Positions 35,100-43,845 of a stretch of DNA of 55,274 nucleotides are shown piece after piece; the first letter of the stretch is position 1, and each line of letters opens with the position of its first letter. Origin of the DNA: Chthoniobacterales bacterium (GTDB taxonomy: Bacteria > Verrucomicrobiota > Verrucomicrobiia > Chthoniobacterales > UBA10450); assembly GCA_013815325.1 (NCBI GenBank), contig JACDGM010000011.1, positions 1-55,274 of the forward strand. The letters are read 5' to 3'. Position numbers and translations under genes: made by a program. The notes under the pieces were generated by a model. The model worked only from the letters and a program-made list of their open reading frames with translations, was not told the DNA's origin and did no database searches.

Positions 35100-36572
35100 T
35101 TATTTCACCCGTACGTTCTTGCGCAAATAGGTCGGCACGTCGAGGTCCTGTCCTTCCACGATGGTCGGTTCGCTTTTTTCGAAGCGCCCCCGTGTGACCG
35201 ATTCGAACTGCATCACTTCCTGACGCGCCTGCACAAGCGGGTCCTTCCGCGCGCTCGCCGCTTTTGCCGGCGCGGGTTCAGGTGCAACCGCTGGTTCTTT
35301 TGGCAGCGGAGGTCGCTTTTCTTTGCGCACAGGCGGAGGCGGAGGGACGACCAAGATTGGGTCGGGCTCAGGTTCAGCTGTGACTTCGTCGGCCGCGCGC
35401 GCGGGGGGCGCGGCAAAATCGATTTGCGTCACATTCGCCGGCTCTGCGATCGGGCTGGAGTATTCAATCGCTGGCGGAGCGGGAAGCGGCTCCGGCGCGG
35501 GCGGAACGACGGCCTGCGGCGGTTCAACAAAAGGCGCTGCTGTCGCCGCGACTGCCCCTCGGCGTTGCCACGCCGAAACAGGCATTGGCTCCTCTCTCGA
35601 ACCAATGGAACTGATCAGCGTCACGCTCAGACGATTCCCCATTTTCCCATCAACTGCCGTGCCAAAAAGAATCTGGGTGTGATCTTCAACGTGCCGCCCG
35701 AGCTCCCGCATCACGATCTCGACTTCGGTCAGCGTCATCCCGGGCCCGCCGGAAATTTGCACGAGCACGTGCCGCGCGTCGGTCAGCATTTTGCCGCGGT
35801 CCATCAGCGGATTTTTTAGCGCGAGCGCGAGCGCCTCGTGAGCGCGGTTGTCGCTGTCCGATTCGCCGAAACCGAAGAGGCAGCGGCTGTCCTGGCTGCG
35901 CAGGGCGGAGAGCAATTCATCGAAACCGATCTGGATCAAGCCACGCCGCCTAACGACGCTGACGATCGCGCGCACGCTCTGGCTGATCGTCAGATCGGCG
36001 ACGGCAAAGGCCTGGTGAATGCCGGCCTTCGGTAAAACCATGTCGCCCATCCGATCGTTTTCGAAACAGACAACGGCATCGGCAAGTTGCTGCAGTTCGC
36101 GCAAGGCTTCCTGCGCTTGCGCGCCACGCCGTTTGCCTTCAAACGCAAACGGCAACGTGGCAAAGGCCACGACCAGCGCGCCGCTCTCCCGCGCCATCTG
36201 CACCACGCATGGCGCCGCGCCCGAGCCGGTCCCTCCGCCGAGACCGGCGCAGACGAAAACCATCCGCGCGCCCTGCAGCGTCTCGCGAATTTCGTCAGCT
36301 GATTCGTTAGCCGCATTGAAGCCCAGCTCCGGATCGCCGCCCGCGCCCAACCCCCGCGTGACGGCGCGGCCGAGCTGCACTTTTAGCGTCGCAACGGAAC
36401 TGGCGAGTGACTGCACATCAGTGTTCGCGGCGATGAGATCGACCCGCTCCAGCCCATCCAGGACGATGCGGTCGAGCGCGTTCGAGCCGGCGCCTCCCAC
36501 GCCGATAATCTTAATCGCGAGATCGTCTGCCTGTTTTTCCGGCAGACTGTAGTTGCGGCTGAGCTGGATCAT
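35100..36572 (-). CDS. ftsZ: Cell division protein FtsZ
   Basis: Protein of 490 aa, longer than the usual ~380 because of a Pro/Ala-rich linker at about residues 325-470. The GTPase core has IIGVGGAGSNALD, the tubulin signature GGGTGSG (112-118) and FAFEGKRR. The C-terminal peptide DLDVPTYLRKNVRVK matches the conserved tail that binds FtsA/ZipA-type partners. FtsZ polymerises into the division ring. Two copies of the GCCTAACGA nonamer fill the region just upstream of the ATG, where no Shine-Dalgarno is visible. It is the last gene of the dcw cluster. Confidence 0.97.
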   Translation of the reverse strand: MIQLSRNYSLPEKQADDLAIKIIGVGGAGSNALDRIVLDGLERVDLIAANTDVQSLASSVATLKVQLGRAVTRGLGAGGDPELGFNAANESADEIRETLQGARMVFVCAGLGGGTGSGAAPCVVQMARESGALVVAFATLPFAFEGKRRGAQAQEALRELQQLADAVVCFENDRMGDMVLPKAGIHQAFAVADLTISQSVRAIVSVVRRRGLIQIGFDELLSALRSQDSRCLFGFGESDSDNRAHEALALALKNPLMDRGKMLTDARHVLVQISGGPGMTLTEVEIVMRELGRHVEDHTQILFGTAVDGKMGNRLSVTLISSIGSREEPMPVSAWQRRGAVAATAAPFVEPPQAVVPPAPEPLPAPPAIEYSSPIAEPANVTQIDFAAPPARAADEVTAEPEPDPILVVPPPPPVRKEKRPPLPKEPAVAPEPAPAKAASARKDPLVQARQEVMQFESVTRGRFEKSEPTIVEGQDLDVPTYLRKNVRVK

Positions 36573-36640
36573 TTCGTTAGGCTTTCGTTAGGCAAAATGG
36601 AGGGCGAAGTCGCGGAAACACCCGCGGATGCGAAAAAAAT

Positions 36641-36760
36641 GTCATCCCGAGCCGCGCCGACGGCGAGGGACCGCACGGGCGTCGTGCGGGTGCGCGTGGC
36701 AGAGCGACGCCAAAGCTGGATCGAGAGGTCCTTCGCCGCGCTGCGCCCGCTCAGGATGAC
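36641..36760. repeat. Inverted-repeat element, ftsA-ftsZ junction
   Basis: A 120-bp element with ends GTCATCCCGAG and CTCAGGATGAC and internal GAGGGACC/GGTCCTTCG arms. It is of the same family as the elements at 40141, 43703 and 47117. In the transcript it would fold into a long imperfect hairpin between ftsA and ftsZ. Confidence 0.7.
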
Positions 36761-36792
36761 AGAGTTTGTTGCTGTCGATATTGTCGTTAGGC

Positions 36793-38004
36793 TCATCGCA
36801 TTCCGGAAAAGAGCTTCCCGAAAATCCCCCTGATTCCACGGCGCGGCTGGCGATCGCCCTGCACGGCCTGGGCGTACTTGATCAAGCCAATGGCGGCGGC
36901 AAACTGCGGGTTTTCAAATGCACTCGTTAGGCCAGACATGCTACGCGCATGCGTGACGCGCGCCGGAATTCCAAAAACATCTTCCGCCAGATTATCGATC
37001 CCGTTGATCTGGCTGCAGCCGCCGGTGATGAAAATACCTTCGCCGAGATAATCAAGGAACGGCTCCTCTTCGAGTTTGCGCTTCAGCAGCTCGAAGGTTT
37101 CGCGCAGCCGCATGTGGATGATGGTGTTGAGGATCTCGCGCTCCACCTCTTTCCCCGCGAAACCGGAGTCGTCTTTCAGGAGCACGGTCTCGCCCGGAAG
37201 ACAGTTGCCGAGCACGGTGCTGCCCTCCTCGATCTTGAGCTTTTCCGCGCGCGTCATCGGGATGCGCAGCCCCATCGAGATGTCGTTCGTGATGTGATCG
37301 CCGCCAACCGCGAAGACGCCGCTCTGCTTCACTGCGCCATCGACGTAGAGCACGTAATCGGTCGTGCCGCCGCCGATGTCGATGACGAGCGCGCCGAGGC
37401 TTTTCTGATTCGGGGTGAGCACGACCTGCGCAGAAGCGAAGGCGGTGAAGACCACATCCTCGACATCGAGCGGCAGCTCTTTGACGCAGCGGATCGTGTT
37501 CTGGATGCGCGTGCGCACCCCGTGAATAATGTGAAAATCGGCCTCCAATTTTTGGCCTAACATTCCCGCAGGATTGAGGACGCCGTTCTGCCCATCGACG
37601 TGATAATGCTGGATGATCGAGTGGAGAAAAGCGTTCTGCGTCGGGATGCTGACCTCGCGCGCGTTGATTTTTACATCCTCGATATCCTGCTCATCGATCT
37701 CATCGCGCTCATCGGGAAGCGCGACGCAACCGCGGTTATTGAAGCTCTGAACGTGCGCCCCGGTGATGCCGATATAGACGCTCCGAATCATGATGTCGCT
37801 TTTCTCTTCGGCATCGACGACCGCTTCGTGCACGCATTTCATCGCCGTCTCAAAATCGACAATCTCGCCTTTGCGCACGCCGCGTGAGGGCGCCTGGCCG
37901 ACGCCCAGGATCTTGATCGTGCCATCGGGCCGGCTCTCACCGACGACGACGCAGATCTTCGAAGTGCCAATTTCCAGACCGACCATCAAATTGCTGCTAG
38001 CCAT
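36793..38004 (-). CDS. ftsA: Cell division protein FtsA
   Basis: Protein of 403 aa, normal length. Actin-fold ATPase with GLEIGTSKICVVVGE at the start (phosphate 1), IDIGGGTTDYVLY near residue 205 (phosphate 2) and GIFITGGCSQINGI (adenosine). The C-terminal amphipathic helix GIRGIFGKLFSGMR is the membrane-targeting sequence. FtsA tethers FtsZ filaments to the membrane. It overlaps ftsQ by 8 bp. A nonamer copy (36784-36792) follows directly after its stop codon. Confidence 0.96.
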   Translation of the reverse strand: MASSNLMVGLEIGTSKICVVVGESRPDGTIKILGVGQAPSRGVRKGEIVDFETAMKCVHEAVVDAEEKSDIMIRSVYIGITGAHVQSFNNRGCVALPDERDEIDEQDIEDVKINAREVSIPTQNAFLHSIIQHYHVDGQNGVLNPAGMLGQKLEADFHIIHGVRTRIQNTIRCVKELPLDVEDVVFTAFASAQVVLTPNQKSLGALVIDIGGGTTDYVLYVDGAVKQSGVFAVGGDHITNDISMGLRIPMTRAEKLKIEEGSTVLGNCLPGETVLLKDDSGFAGKEVEREILNTIIHMRLRETFELLKRKLEEEPFLDYLGEGIFITGGCSQINGIDNLAEDVFGIPARVTHARSMSGLTSAFENPQFAAAIGLIKYAQAVQGDRQPRRGIRGIFGKLFSGMR

Positions 38005-39199
38005 TACCGCCGCTTCCTTGGTTAAAACGCTGAAGTGGAATCGCCTTCCGCACCGGCAAGGGCGCGGCAGAACGAGAGTGAAATTTGTGCACGCCGGGGC
38101 TCACGAGGGTGGCTTTCGGAATCGTCCGCTCGAGCGCCTTCGCACGCCGAACCTCCCGCTGGTGCGCCACGGCCGGCGCTGCTTTCGGCGTCTCGGCAGC
38201 CGGCGTTTCTTTCGCTTTAGGCTCGGATTTTTCCGCCGCGACCGACTCGGGCACATCGCCATCGTCCTGCAGCTCAGAAATAATTTCGGCCGCGGGCTTG
38301 GTGAAGGTCACCGGAATGTTGCGCGCGACGAGGAGATTCACGGTGCTGATCTGGCGATGGGAGTCGTCGGCATAAACGAGCAACTGCTCGAGCCGCTGCA
38401 TCTGTTGCTCCAGATCGTCGAAGGCAAACATCACTTCCGTGTGATTCTTGTCCGCCACGAGCAGGCAATACCCTTTCGAAACATCGACATCGCGAATCTG
38501 AAAACGCGTCTGCATAAAACTCGTCGTCGTTAGGCGGAGAAGCGCGAGTGCGGTCTTCGCTTCGAGCGAGGTCACCATTTTCCCCGGCACGAGCGCCTCG
38601 CTCGAACAGCCCGCGATCAAGGGCAGCGCCAGGTAGTCGGGCAGCAATTTTTTCTCCTTCATGAGGATGCCGCGCGCGTCCACGAGAAAGGCGGCATCGG
38701 AAGCGAAGGGATCGGCCACCGCTTTTTCGCTCGTGATCCAGGCGATCGGTTTGCGCTCTGTGATGTGGATGTCGATCTCGTTAGGCATGCGCCTTTCCAC
38801 CTGCACCTCATCCACCTGCGGAAGCTGCTGCAGCCGGTCGTGGACCTGCGCGAGGTTTATCGAAAAAATGTTCAGTCCTTCGGCAAGCTCGGCCGTGCGC
38901 AAGACCTGCTCGCGCGTCAGCGTCCCATCAGTCTGTACCGCGAGGGTGCTCAAGCCATAATCAAGATTCTCGAAAAAGAAGCGGTTCAACCCTTCGCGGA
39001 TCCCGAAATAAAGACCGGCGCAAATGGCCACGCCGAGGACGACCTTGGAAATGAGGACGAGGACGCGGCGGTTGCGATGATGCGACGCGCGCCGGGAGCG
39101 CACCCGCACGTCGAGTAGATGCTGCTGCCGGCGCTGACGCGAACTGGAAAGCCTTTGATTGCGCGGACGCGGCTGATCCTTTTCCTTGGTCGCGCTCAT
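37997..39199 (-). CDS. ftsQ: Cell division protein FtsQ
   Basis: Protein of 400 aa from ATG 39199, fixed by the ATGA overlap with ddl; the longer frame to 39247 is not needed. It has a basic cytoplasmic N-terminus, a transmembrane helix at about 46-67, then a POTRA domain (LSTLAVQTDGTLTREQVLRTAELAEGLNIF) and the FtsQ beta domain (VERRMPNEIDIHITERKPIAWI). The C-terminal ~90 residues are an Ala/Pro/Lys-rich tail, longer than in E. coli FtsQ (276 aa). It links cytoplasmic ring and septal synthases. Confidence 0.88.
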   Translation of the reverse strand: MSATKEKDQPRPRNQRLSSSRQRRQQHLLDVRVRSRRASHHRNRRVLVLISKVVLGVAICAGLYFGIREGLNRFFFENLDYGLSTLAVQTDGTLTREQVLRTAELAEGLNIFSINLAQVHDRLQQLPQVDEVQVERRMPNEIDIHITERKPIAWITSEKAVADPFASDAAFLVDARGILMKEKKLLPDYLALPLIAGCSSEALVPGKMVTSLEAKTALALLRLTTTSFMQTRFQIRDVDVSKGYCLLVADKNHTEVMFAFDDLEQQMQRLEQLLVYADDSHRQISTVNLLVARNIPVTFTKPAAEIISELQDDGDVPESVAAEKSEPKAKETPAAETPKAAPAVAHQREVRRAKALERTIPKATLVSPGVHKFHSRSAAPLPVRKAIPLQRFNQGSGGNG

Positions 39200-40122
39200 T
39201 TTTTTTCGGGTCGCGCCGCGAGCGAGAGCTCGATGATGCGCGCACAAAGTTGCGGATAGGAAATGCCTGCGACGGCCGCCGCGTCGGGCAGCAGACTGGT
39301 CTCGGTCATGCCGGGGATGGTGTTGAGCTCGAGAACGAACGGCTCGTCCGCGGGCGAAAGCATCACGTCGACCCGGGAATAAACCTGGAGGCCGAGGGCG
39401 CGATTGGCGCGCAAGGCGAGCTCTTGAATTGTGCTCGTTAGGGCAGGAGAGATGGCGGCGGGGCAGACATGCTGCGCGCCGCCGCCGCCCTGCGGATTGA
39501 GAAACGGATACTTGTCGTTGAAATCGTAAAATCCGCTCTTCGGAATGATCTCGAGAATAGGCAGGGCAAGGTCGCCCAGGACGCCGATGGTGAGCTCGCG
39601 ACCGGCGATGAACTGCTCGATCAATAATTCACGGTCGTGCTGGGCCGCCGCGGCGAGCGCGCCGGCCAGCTCCGCCTTCTCCCTAACGATTTGAATCCCA
39701 ACGGTCGAACCGTCCCGGGGCGGTTTTACAACCAAAGGCAAAGCCATCGATGGCCGCGCTCCAGCCCGAATCACTTCGGACTCCGGAGTGGAAACGCCGT
39801 ATTCGCGAAATTTCTGCTTGGACAGGATCTTGTCGAAGGCAAGTCGGCTCTCTTTGATACCGTCGCCAGTGTAAGCGACGCCACGATTTTCGAGAATTTG
39901 CTGGAGTTGGCCGTCCTCGCCGAAGGTTCCGTGAATCGCGAGAAACGCGATGTCGACCTGGTCGGGCAGATCTAAGTCCGGTCCCCGCACATCTACTTCC
40001 GTGACTTCCGCGCCTAACGACACCAAAGCCTTTGCCACGCCGGCGCCGGTCGCGAGCGAAACTTTCCTCTCCGAACCCGGCCCCCCCATGAGCACCACAA
40101 TATATTTCCCACGGAGGTTCAT
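39196..40122 (-). CDS. ddl: D-alanine--D-alanine ligase
   Basis: Protein of 308 aa, family-typical. ATP-grasp enzyme with the N-terminal GGPGSERKVSLATG, YTGDGIKESRLAFDKILSK, VVKPPRDGSTVGIQIV and the C-terminal metal site VLELNTIPGMTETSLLP. It joins two D-Ala for use by MurF. A Shine-Dalgarno-like GGAGG lies about 10 bases upstream of ATG 40122. The stop overlaps ftsQ (ATGA). Confidence 0.96.
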   Translation of the reverse strand: MNLRGKYIVVLMGGPGSERKVSLATGAGVAKALVSLGAEVTEVDVRGPDLDLPDQVDIAFLAIHGTFGEDGQLQQILENRGVAYTGDGIKESRLAFDKILSKQKFREYGVSTPESEVIRAGARPSMALPLVVKPPRDGSTVGIQIVREKAELAGALAAAAQHDRELLIEQFIAGRELTIGVLGDLALPILEIIPKSGFYDFNDKYPFLNPQGGGGAQHVCPAAISPALTSTIQELALRANRALGLQVYSRVDVMLSPADEPFVLELNTIPGMTETSLLPDAAAVAGISYPQLCARIIELSLAARPEKK

Positions 40123-40140
40123 CGGCGCGCTCCCTCCTTT

Positions 40141-40261
40141 GTCATGCTGAGCCGCGAAGACGGCGAAGGACCTCGCATCTGCAATGCACGCGTTCTCGCG
40201 ACGGAAACGCCGCCATTCCAGTTGTGGGGTCCTTCGCCGCGCTGGGCCGGCTCAGGATGAC
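40141..40261. repeat. Inverted-repeat element, murCB-ddl junction
   Basis: A 121-bp element, ends GTCATGCTGAG and CTCAGGATGAC, with inner GAAGGACCTCG and GGTCCTTCG arms. Same family as the one at 36641. It fills nearly the whole gap between the murC-murB stop and the ddl start. Confidence 0.7.
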
Positions 40262-40279
40262 AAAGCTGGTGTGTCGGCG

Positions 40280-42583
40280 TCAGCACGCTTCCTCCCCCAC
40301 GATTTGCACTTCGGTTTCCAACTCGATTCCGCGCTTTTCACGCGCCGTGGTCTTGATTCTGTCGATCAACTCCAGCATCTCGACCGCCGTCGCGCCCCCA
40401 TCATTCACGATAAAATTTCCATGCACCTTCGAGACCCGCGCGTCCCCCACCCGCGCATCTTTTAACCCCAGCTCGTCGACCAATTTTCCCGCCGGACAGG
40501 TCGCCGGATTCCTGAAAATACAGCCGGCGCTCCTCGCGCTCGGTTGCGTGCCGCGCCGTTTTTCCTGCGACTCGTCCAGCCGCCTAACGATTTCTTCAGC
40601 GCTCGATTTTTCCCCGCGAAAAACCGCCGAAACGGCAAAGTTAACATCGAGCGACGGGACGTGCCGGTAGTGGACTTCCAATTCGTTAGGCGCCTTCTCA
40701 TGCGCGACCCCATCCTCATCGAGGTAACGCACCCGCACCACTTGATCGAAAATCTGCATGCCCATGGCGCCGGCGTTCATCCGCAAGCCGCCACCCACTT
40801 CGCCGGGAATTCCTTCCATCCATTCCAAACCGCCAATCCCCGCCGCTCTTCCAGCGTAGGCGATCTGCTTCAATTTCACACCGACGCCCGCGGTCACTTC
40901 CAGGCCCGATGTTGCAATCGTTTCGAAATCGCCGCCGCTTGGATGCACAACCACGCCGCGAATGCCGCCGTCGCGCACGAGCAGATTCGAGCCGCGGCCA
41001 ATGACGAAAAGCGGCAGAGTTTCCCGCCGGCAAAACCGAATCACTTCCGCGAAGGCCGCTTCGCTCCGCGGCTCCACCCAAAATTGCGCCGGACCCCCGA
41101 CGCGCAAGGTCGTGTGTTTCGCAAGCGGCTCGGAAAGCCGTGCCTCCCCTTCCGCGCCGACAATCTCCTTCAGCCTCTCCAGGATAACCAACTCGGCCGC
41201 CAGTTTCGCCAGTTGCTCGTGAATATTGCCCGCGCCGAGACTGAGCACGAGATCGCCCTCCGCCAGAATCCGCCCGAGGTCGCCATGCAGCTGCTCGAGC
41301 CTCGGTTGGTAAGCGACGTTTTGATGTCCGTGCTGCAAAATTTCATCGACGATCGTCTGGCCACTGATTCCGGGCAGCGCCGCTTCGCTCGCCGGATAGA
41401 TGTCGGTCACGAAGATGTAATCGGTCTCGTCGAAGGCGGAGCCGAACTCACGGCGGAGGGCTTTGGTGCGGGAATAACGATGCGGCTGGAACATCGTCAG
41501 CACGCGATTGCGCCCGGCGGACCTGGCCGTCGCGAGGGTCGCGCGAATCTCGGTCGGATGATGCGCGTAATCGTCGACCAGGAGAAAACGATCACTTTGG
41601 TACTTGATCTCGAAACGCCGTCGCGCGTGCCGAAAATTGCCTAACGACTTCGCGACTTTCTCGAAAGGCACGCCCAGTTCCGTCGCCAGTGCGATGACGC
41701 CGAGCGCGTTGCTCACATTATGTTTCCCGGGGACGTTGAGCGTCGCTTCGCCCAGCTTTTCTTTGTCCCGCTCCACGCAAAAGGTCGCCGCAAAATCGTG
41801 CAGCTCGAGTCCGCTGACGCGGTAGCGCGCGCTTTCGCCGAAGCCGTAAGAGATCGCCTTCGCGCGCGCGCCGCAGATCCGGGCCGCGTGCGCGTCGTCG
41901 GCGCAATAGAAAACGGTGCCGCTAGTTTGCGCGAGCAGCTTGACAAAGACGGTCTCGATCGCGGCCAGGTCCGCGTAGAAGTCGAGATGCTCTTCCTCGA
42001 CGTTGAGGATAAGGGCGTGCTCCGGGTGGAAAAGTTGCAGGGTGCCGTCGCTCTCGTCGCCTTCCGCGACGAAATATTCGCCTAACGAGTCCCAGTGCGC
42101 GTTGCTCCCGAGGATTGGAATTTCCGCGCCGACGTAATGCGACGGATGCAGTTGCCCACCACGTAAGACGTGCGCTGCCATCGCCGCGGTCGTCGTCTTG
42201 CCGTGCATCCCTGCGATGACGATCCCGCGTTTGCCGAGCATGATCGCGGCGAGCGCTTCGGCGCGGCGAATCGCCGGGCCCCCGCGTGCCCTTGCATCAA
42301 TCAAGATCGAGTTGTCTTCCTTGATCGCCGACGAATAGATGACCAGCTCCGCGTCCGCCGCATCCTCGACGCAATGGGGTGAAAAGGCGCGGAGCCCGAG
42401 CTGTGAGAGACGTTCGGTCTCGAGGGTGCGCACTTTGTCGGAACCGCGCACGTCGTGCCCGAGCTCGAGCAGGAGGGCGGCGATCCCGCTCATCCCGCTC
42501 CCGGCGACGCCGATCAAATGGATGGCGTGCCGCTCCTGTGTGAGGAAACGCTGGAGATCGAGATCAGGCCGCGACGGCATCAT
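40280..42583 (-). CDS. murC/murB: Fused UDP-MurNAc--L-alanine ligase / UDP-enolpyruvyl-GlcNAc reductase (MurC-MurB)
   Basis: Protein of 767 aa. Residues 1 to about 465 are MurC: HLIGVAGSGMSGIAALLLELG and the ATP loop GMHGKTTT (125-132). From about residue 475 to the end it is MurB: LAKHTTLRVGGPAQFWVEP, the FAD site FVIGRGSNLLVRDGG and the catalytic region SAGCIFRNP, where a Cys replaces the usual Ser proton donor of SAGSxF; such Cys variants exist in other MurBs. MurB makes UDP-MurNAc and MurC adds L-Ala, so two consecutive steps are in one chain. The start (ATG 42583) overlaps murG by 20 bp. Confidence 0.95.
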   Translation of the reverse strand: MMPSRPDLDLQRFLTQERHAIHLIGVAGSGMSGIAALLLELGHDVRGSDKVRTLETERLSQLGLRAFSPHCVEDAADAELVIYSSAIKEDNSILIDARARGGPAIRRAEALAAIMLGKRGIVIAGMHGKTTTAAMAAHVLRGGQLHPSHYVGAEIPILGSNAHWDSLGEYFVAEGDESDGTLQLFHPEHALILNVEEEHLDFYADLAAIETVFVKLLAQTSGTVFYCADDAHAARICGARAKAISYGFGESARYRVSGLELHDFAATFCVERDKEKLGEATLNVPGKHNVSNALGVIALATELGVPFEKVAKSLGNFRHARRRFEIKYQSDRFLLVDDYAHHPTEIRATLATARSAGRNRVLTMFQPHRYSRTKALRREFGSAFDETDYIFVTDIYPASEAALPGISGQTIVDEILQHGHQNVAYQPRLEQLHGDLGRILAEGDLVLSLGAGNIHEQLAKLAAELVILERLKEIVGAEGEARLSEPLAKHTTLRVGGPAQFWVEPRSEAAFAEVIRFCRRETLPLFVIGRGSNLLVRDGGIRGVVVHPSGGDFETIATSGLEVTAGVGVKLKQIAYAGRAAGIGGLEWMEGIPGEVGGGLRMNAGAMGMQIFDQVVRVRYLDEDGVAHEKAPNELEVHYRHVPSLDVNFAVSAVFRGEKSSAEEIVRRLDESQEKRRGTQPSARSAGCIFRNPATCPAGKLVDELGLKDARVGDARVSKVHGNFIVNDGGATAVEMLELIDRIKTTAREKRGIELETEVQIVGEEAC

Positions 42584-43667
42584 GCGGATGACTGTACTTT
42601 TCCATTGTATCCACGATTAAACTGGCCGCGTTTTTGGGCGCGAGCGTCGCGGCCGCCGCCGACATTTTGCGCAGCGTCGCCGGATCACTCAAAAGCTGTT
42701 GAATTTTTTTCCCAAGCAGATCGTCGGCCAGCTCGGCTTCCTTGAGCAGGACCGCGGCATTCGCCCTAACGAATATCTCGGCGTTGCGCGTCTGGTGATC
42801 GTCGGCCGCGTAGGGATACGGGACGAGCAGCGAGGGCAATGCGAACGCGGCCAACTCGGCCAGACTCGCCGCGCCGGAGCGCGTGATCGCGAAATCCGCT
42901 GCGCTGTAAACTTCCTCCATCCGATGATGAAAGGCGGCGACGTGCGCGGGGGTTTTCTCGCGCCGGTAATTATCCTCAAGCAAGCGCGCGTCGCGGTTAC
43001 CGGTAAGGTGAATCACCTGCAAGGCTACGCCTTGCAGTGCGGGCAGCGCCTTGATCATCGCCTGATTAATCCCGCTCGCGCCCTGGCTCCCGCCCATCAC
43101 GAGGAGCGTCGGCACGTCCGGACGCAAACCCAGCCTAACGAGCGCCTCGGCGCGATCCATCCGGCGCAGAGTGGAGCGGATCGGCGTGCCCGTCCACTCC
43201 GTCCGGATCTTCGGAAAAAAAGTGGCGCACTCTTTAAAGCCGAGGAGAACGGCGCGGACAAAGCGCGCGGCATGCCGGTTGGCTTTGCCGGGGTAGGCGT
43301 TCGATTCGTGAATGAAAGTCGTGCTCCCGTGCATCCGCCCGGCGAGGACCGGCGCGCTCGAGGTGAACCCTCCCATCCCGAGGATAACTTGCGGACGAAA
43401 ACTGCGGTAAATGCCGCGGCAGAGCGCGAGGCTGTCGTTGAATCGCCTAACGAACCCTAAAATGGCGGGCGAGAAAGGCGATGGGAGCGCGACGATCGGC
43501 AGTTTCTCGAAGCGAAAATCCGGGTGCCCGGTGACCGCGAGGGTGTCGATCTCTTTCTCGGAAATAAAAACGAGAACCTCATGCCCGCGATCGCGCAGCA
43601 CCTCGGCCACGGCCAGGCCTGGGAAGAGGTGTCCGCCGGTTCCGCCACATGCAATCACGACGTTCAT
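42564..43667 (-). CDS. murG: UDP-GlcNAc--undecaprenyl-PP-MurNAc-pentapeptide GlcNAc transferase (lipid II synthase)
   Basis: Protein of 367 aa from ATG 43667, supported by a good Shine-Dalgarno (GGAGG, 7-nt spacing); the open frame to 43745 runs into the repeat element. The GT28 signatures are VIACGGTGGHLFPGLAVAE near the start and LVMGGSQGASGIN, plus SGAASLAELAAFALPSLLVPYPYAADDHQ for UDP-GlcNAc. It acts on the inner face of the membrane and makes lipid II. It follows ftsW as in most dcw clusters. Confidence 0.96.
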   Translation of the reverse strand: MNVVIACGGTGGHLFPGLAVAEVLRDRGHEVLVFISEKEIDTLAVTGHPDFRFEKLPIVALPSPFSPAILGFVRRFNDSLALCRGIYRSFRPQVILGMGGFTSSAPVLAGRMHGSTTFIHESNAYPGKANRHAARFVRAVLLGFKECATFFPKIRTEWTGTPIRSTLRRMDRAEALVRLGLRPDVPTLLVMGGSQGASGINQAMIKALPALQGVALQVIHLTGNRDARLLEDNYRREKTPAHVAAFHHRMEEVYSAADFAITRSGAASLAELAAFALPSLLVPYPYAADDHQTRNAEIFVRANAAVLLKEAELADDLLGKKIQQLLSDPATLRKMSAAAATLAPKNAASLIVDTMEKYSHPHDAVAA

Positions 43668-43702
43668 GATTTCGCCTCCGAAATCGCCGGGCCCTTCCAC
43701 CC

Positions 43703-43831
43703 TGTCATCTCGAGCGGAACGCAGCGGAGTCGAGGGACCTCGCAAGCGTAGTCCGACGCTGCCTGCGAAGGCGACGTCGCGCGTGGCGTGCGAGGTCCCT
43801 CGACTCCGCCTTCGGCTCCGCTCGGGATGAC
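43703..43831. repeat. Inverted-repeat element, ftsW-murG junction
   Basis: A 129-bp element: GTCATCTCGAGCGGAACGCA and its near-complement ending CGCTCGGGATGAC, with GAGGGACCTCGC and GCGAGGTCCCTCG as inner arms. It is almost palindromic along its length, the best-preserved member of the family here. Confidence 0.75.
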
Positions 43832-43845
43832 AGTTGATAGCGTCA

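Noticed and set aside
34941-35819. Plus-strand 292-codon frame
   Set aside because: It lies mostly antisense to ftsZ, is Arg-rich and has no domain; a typical shadow frame in GC-rich DNA.
40544-41644. Long plus-strand frame of 366 codons
   Set aside because: Antisense to the murC-murB fusion, with low-complexity Arg/His/Ala content and no domain.
43667-43745. Longer murG start upstream of 43667
   Set aside because: The extension is translated repeat DNA, and a good Shine-Dalgarno precedes ATG 43667.
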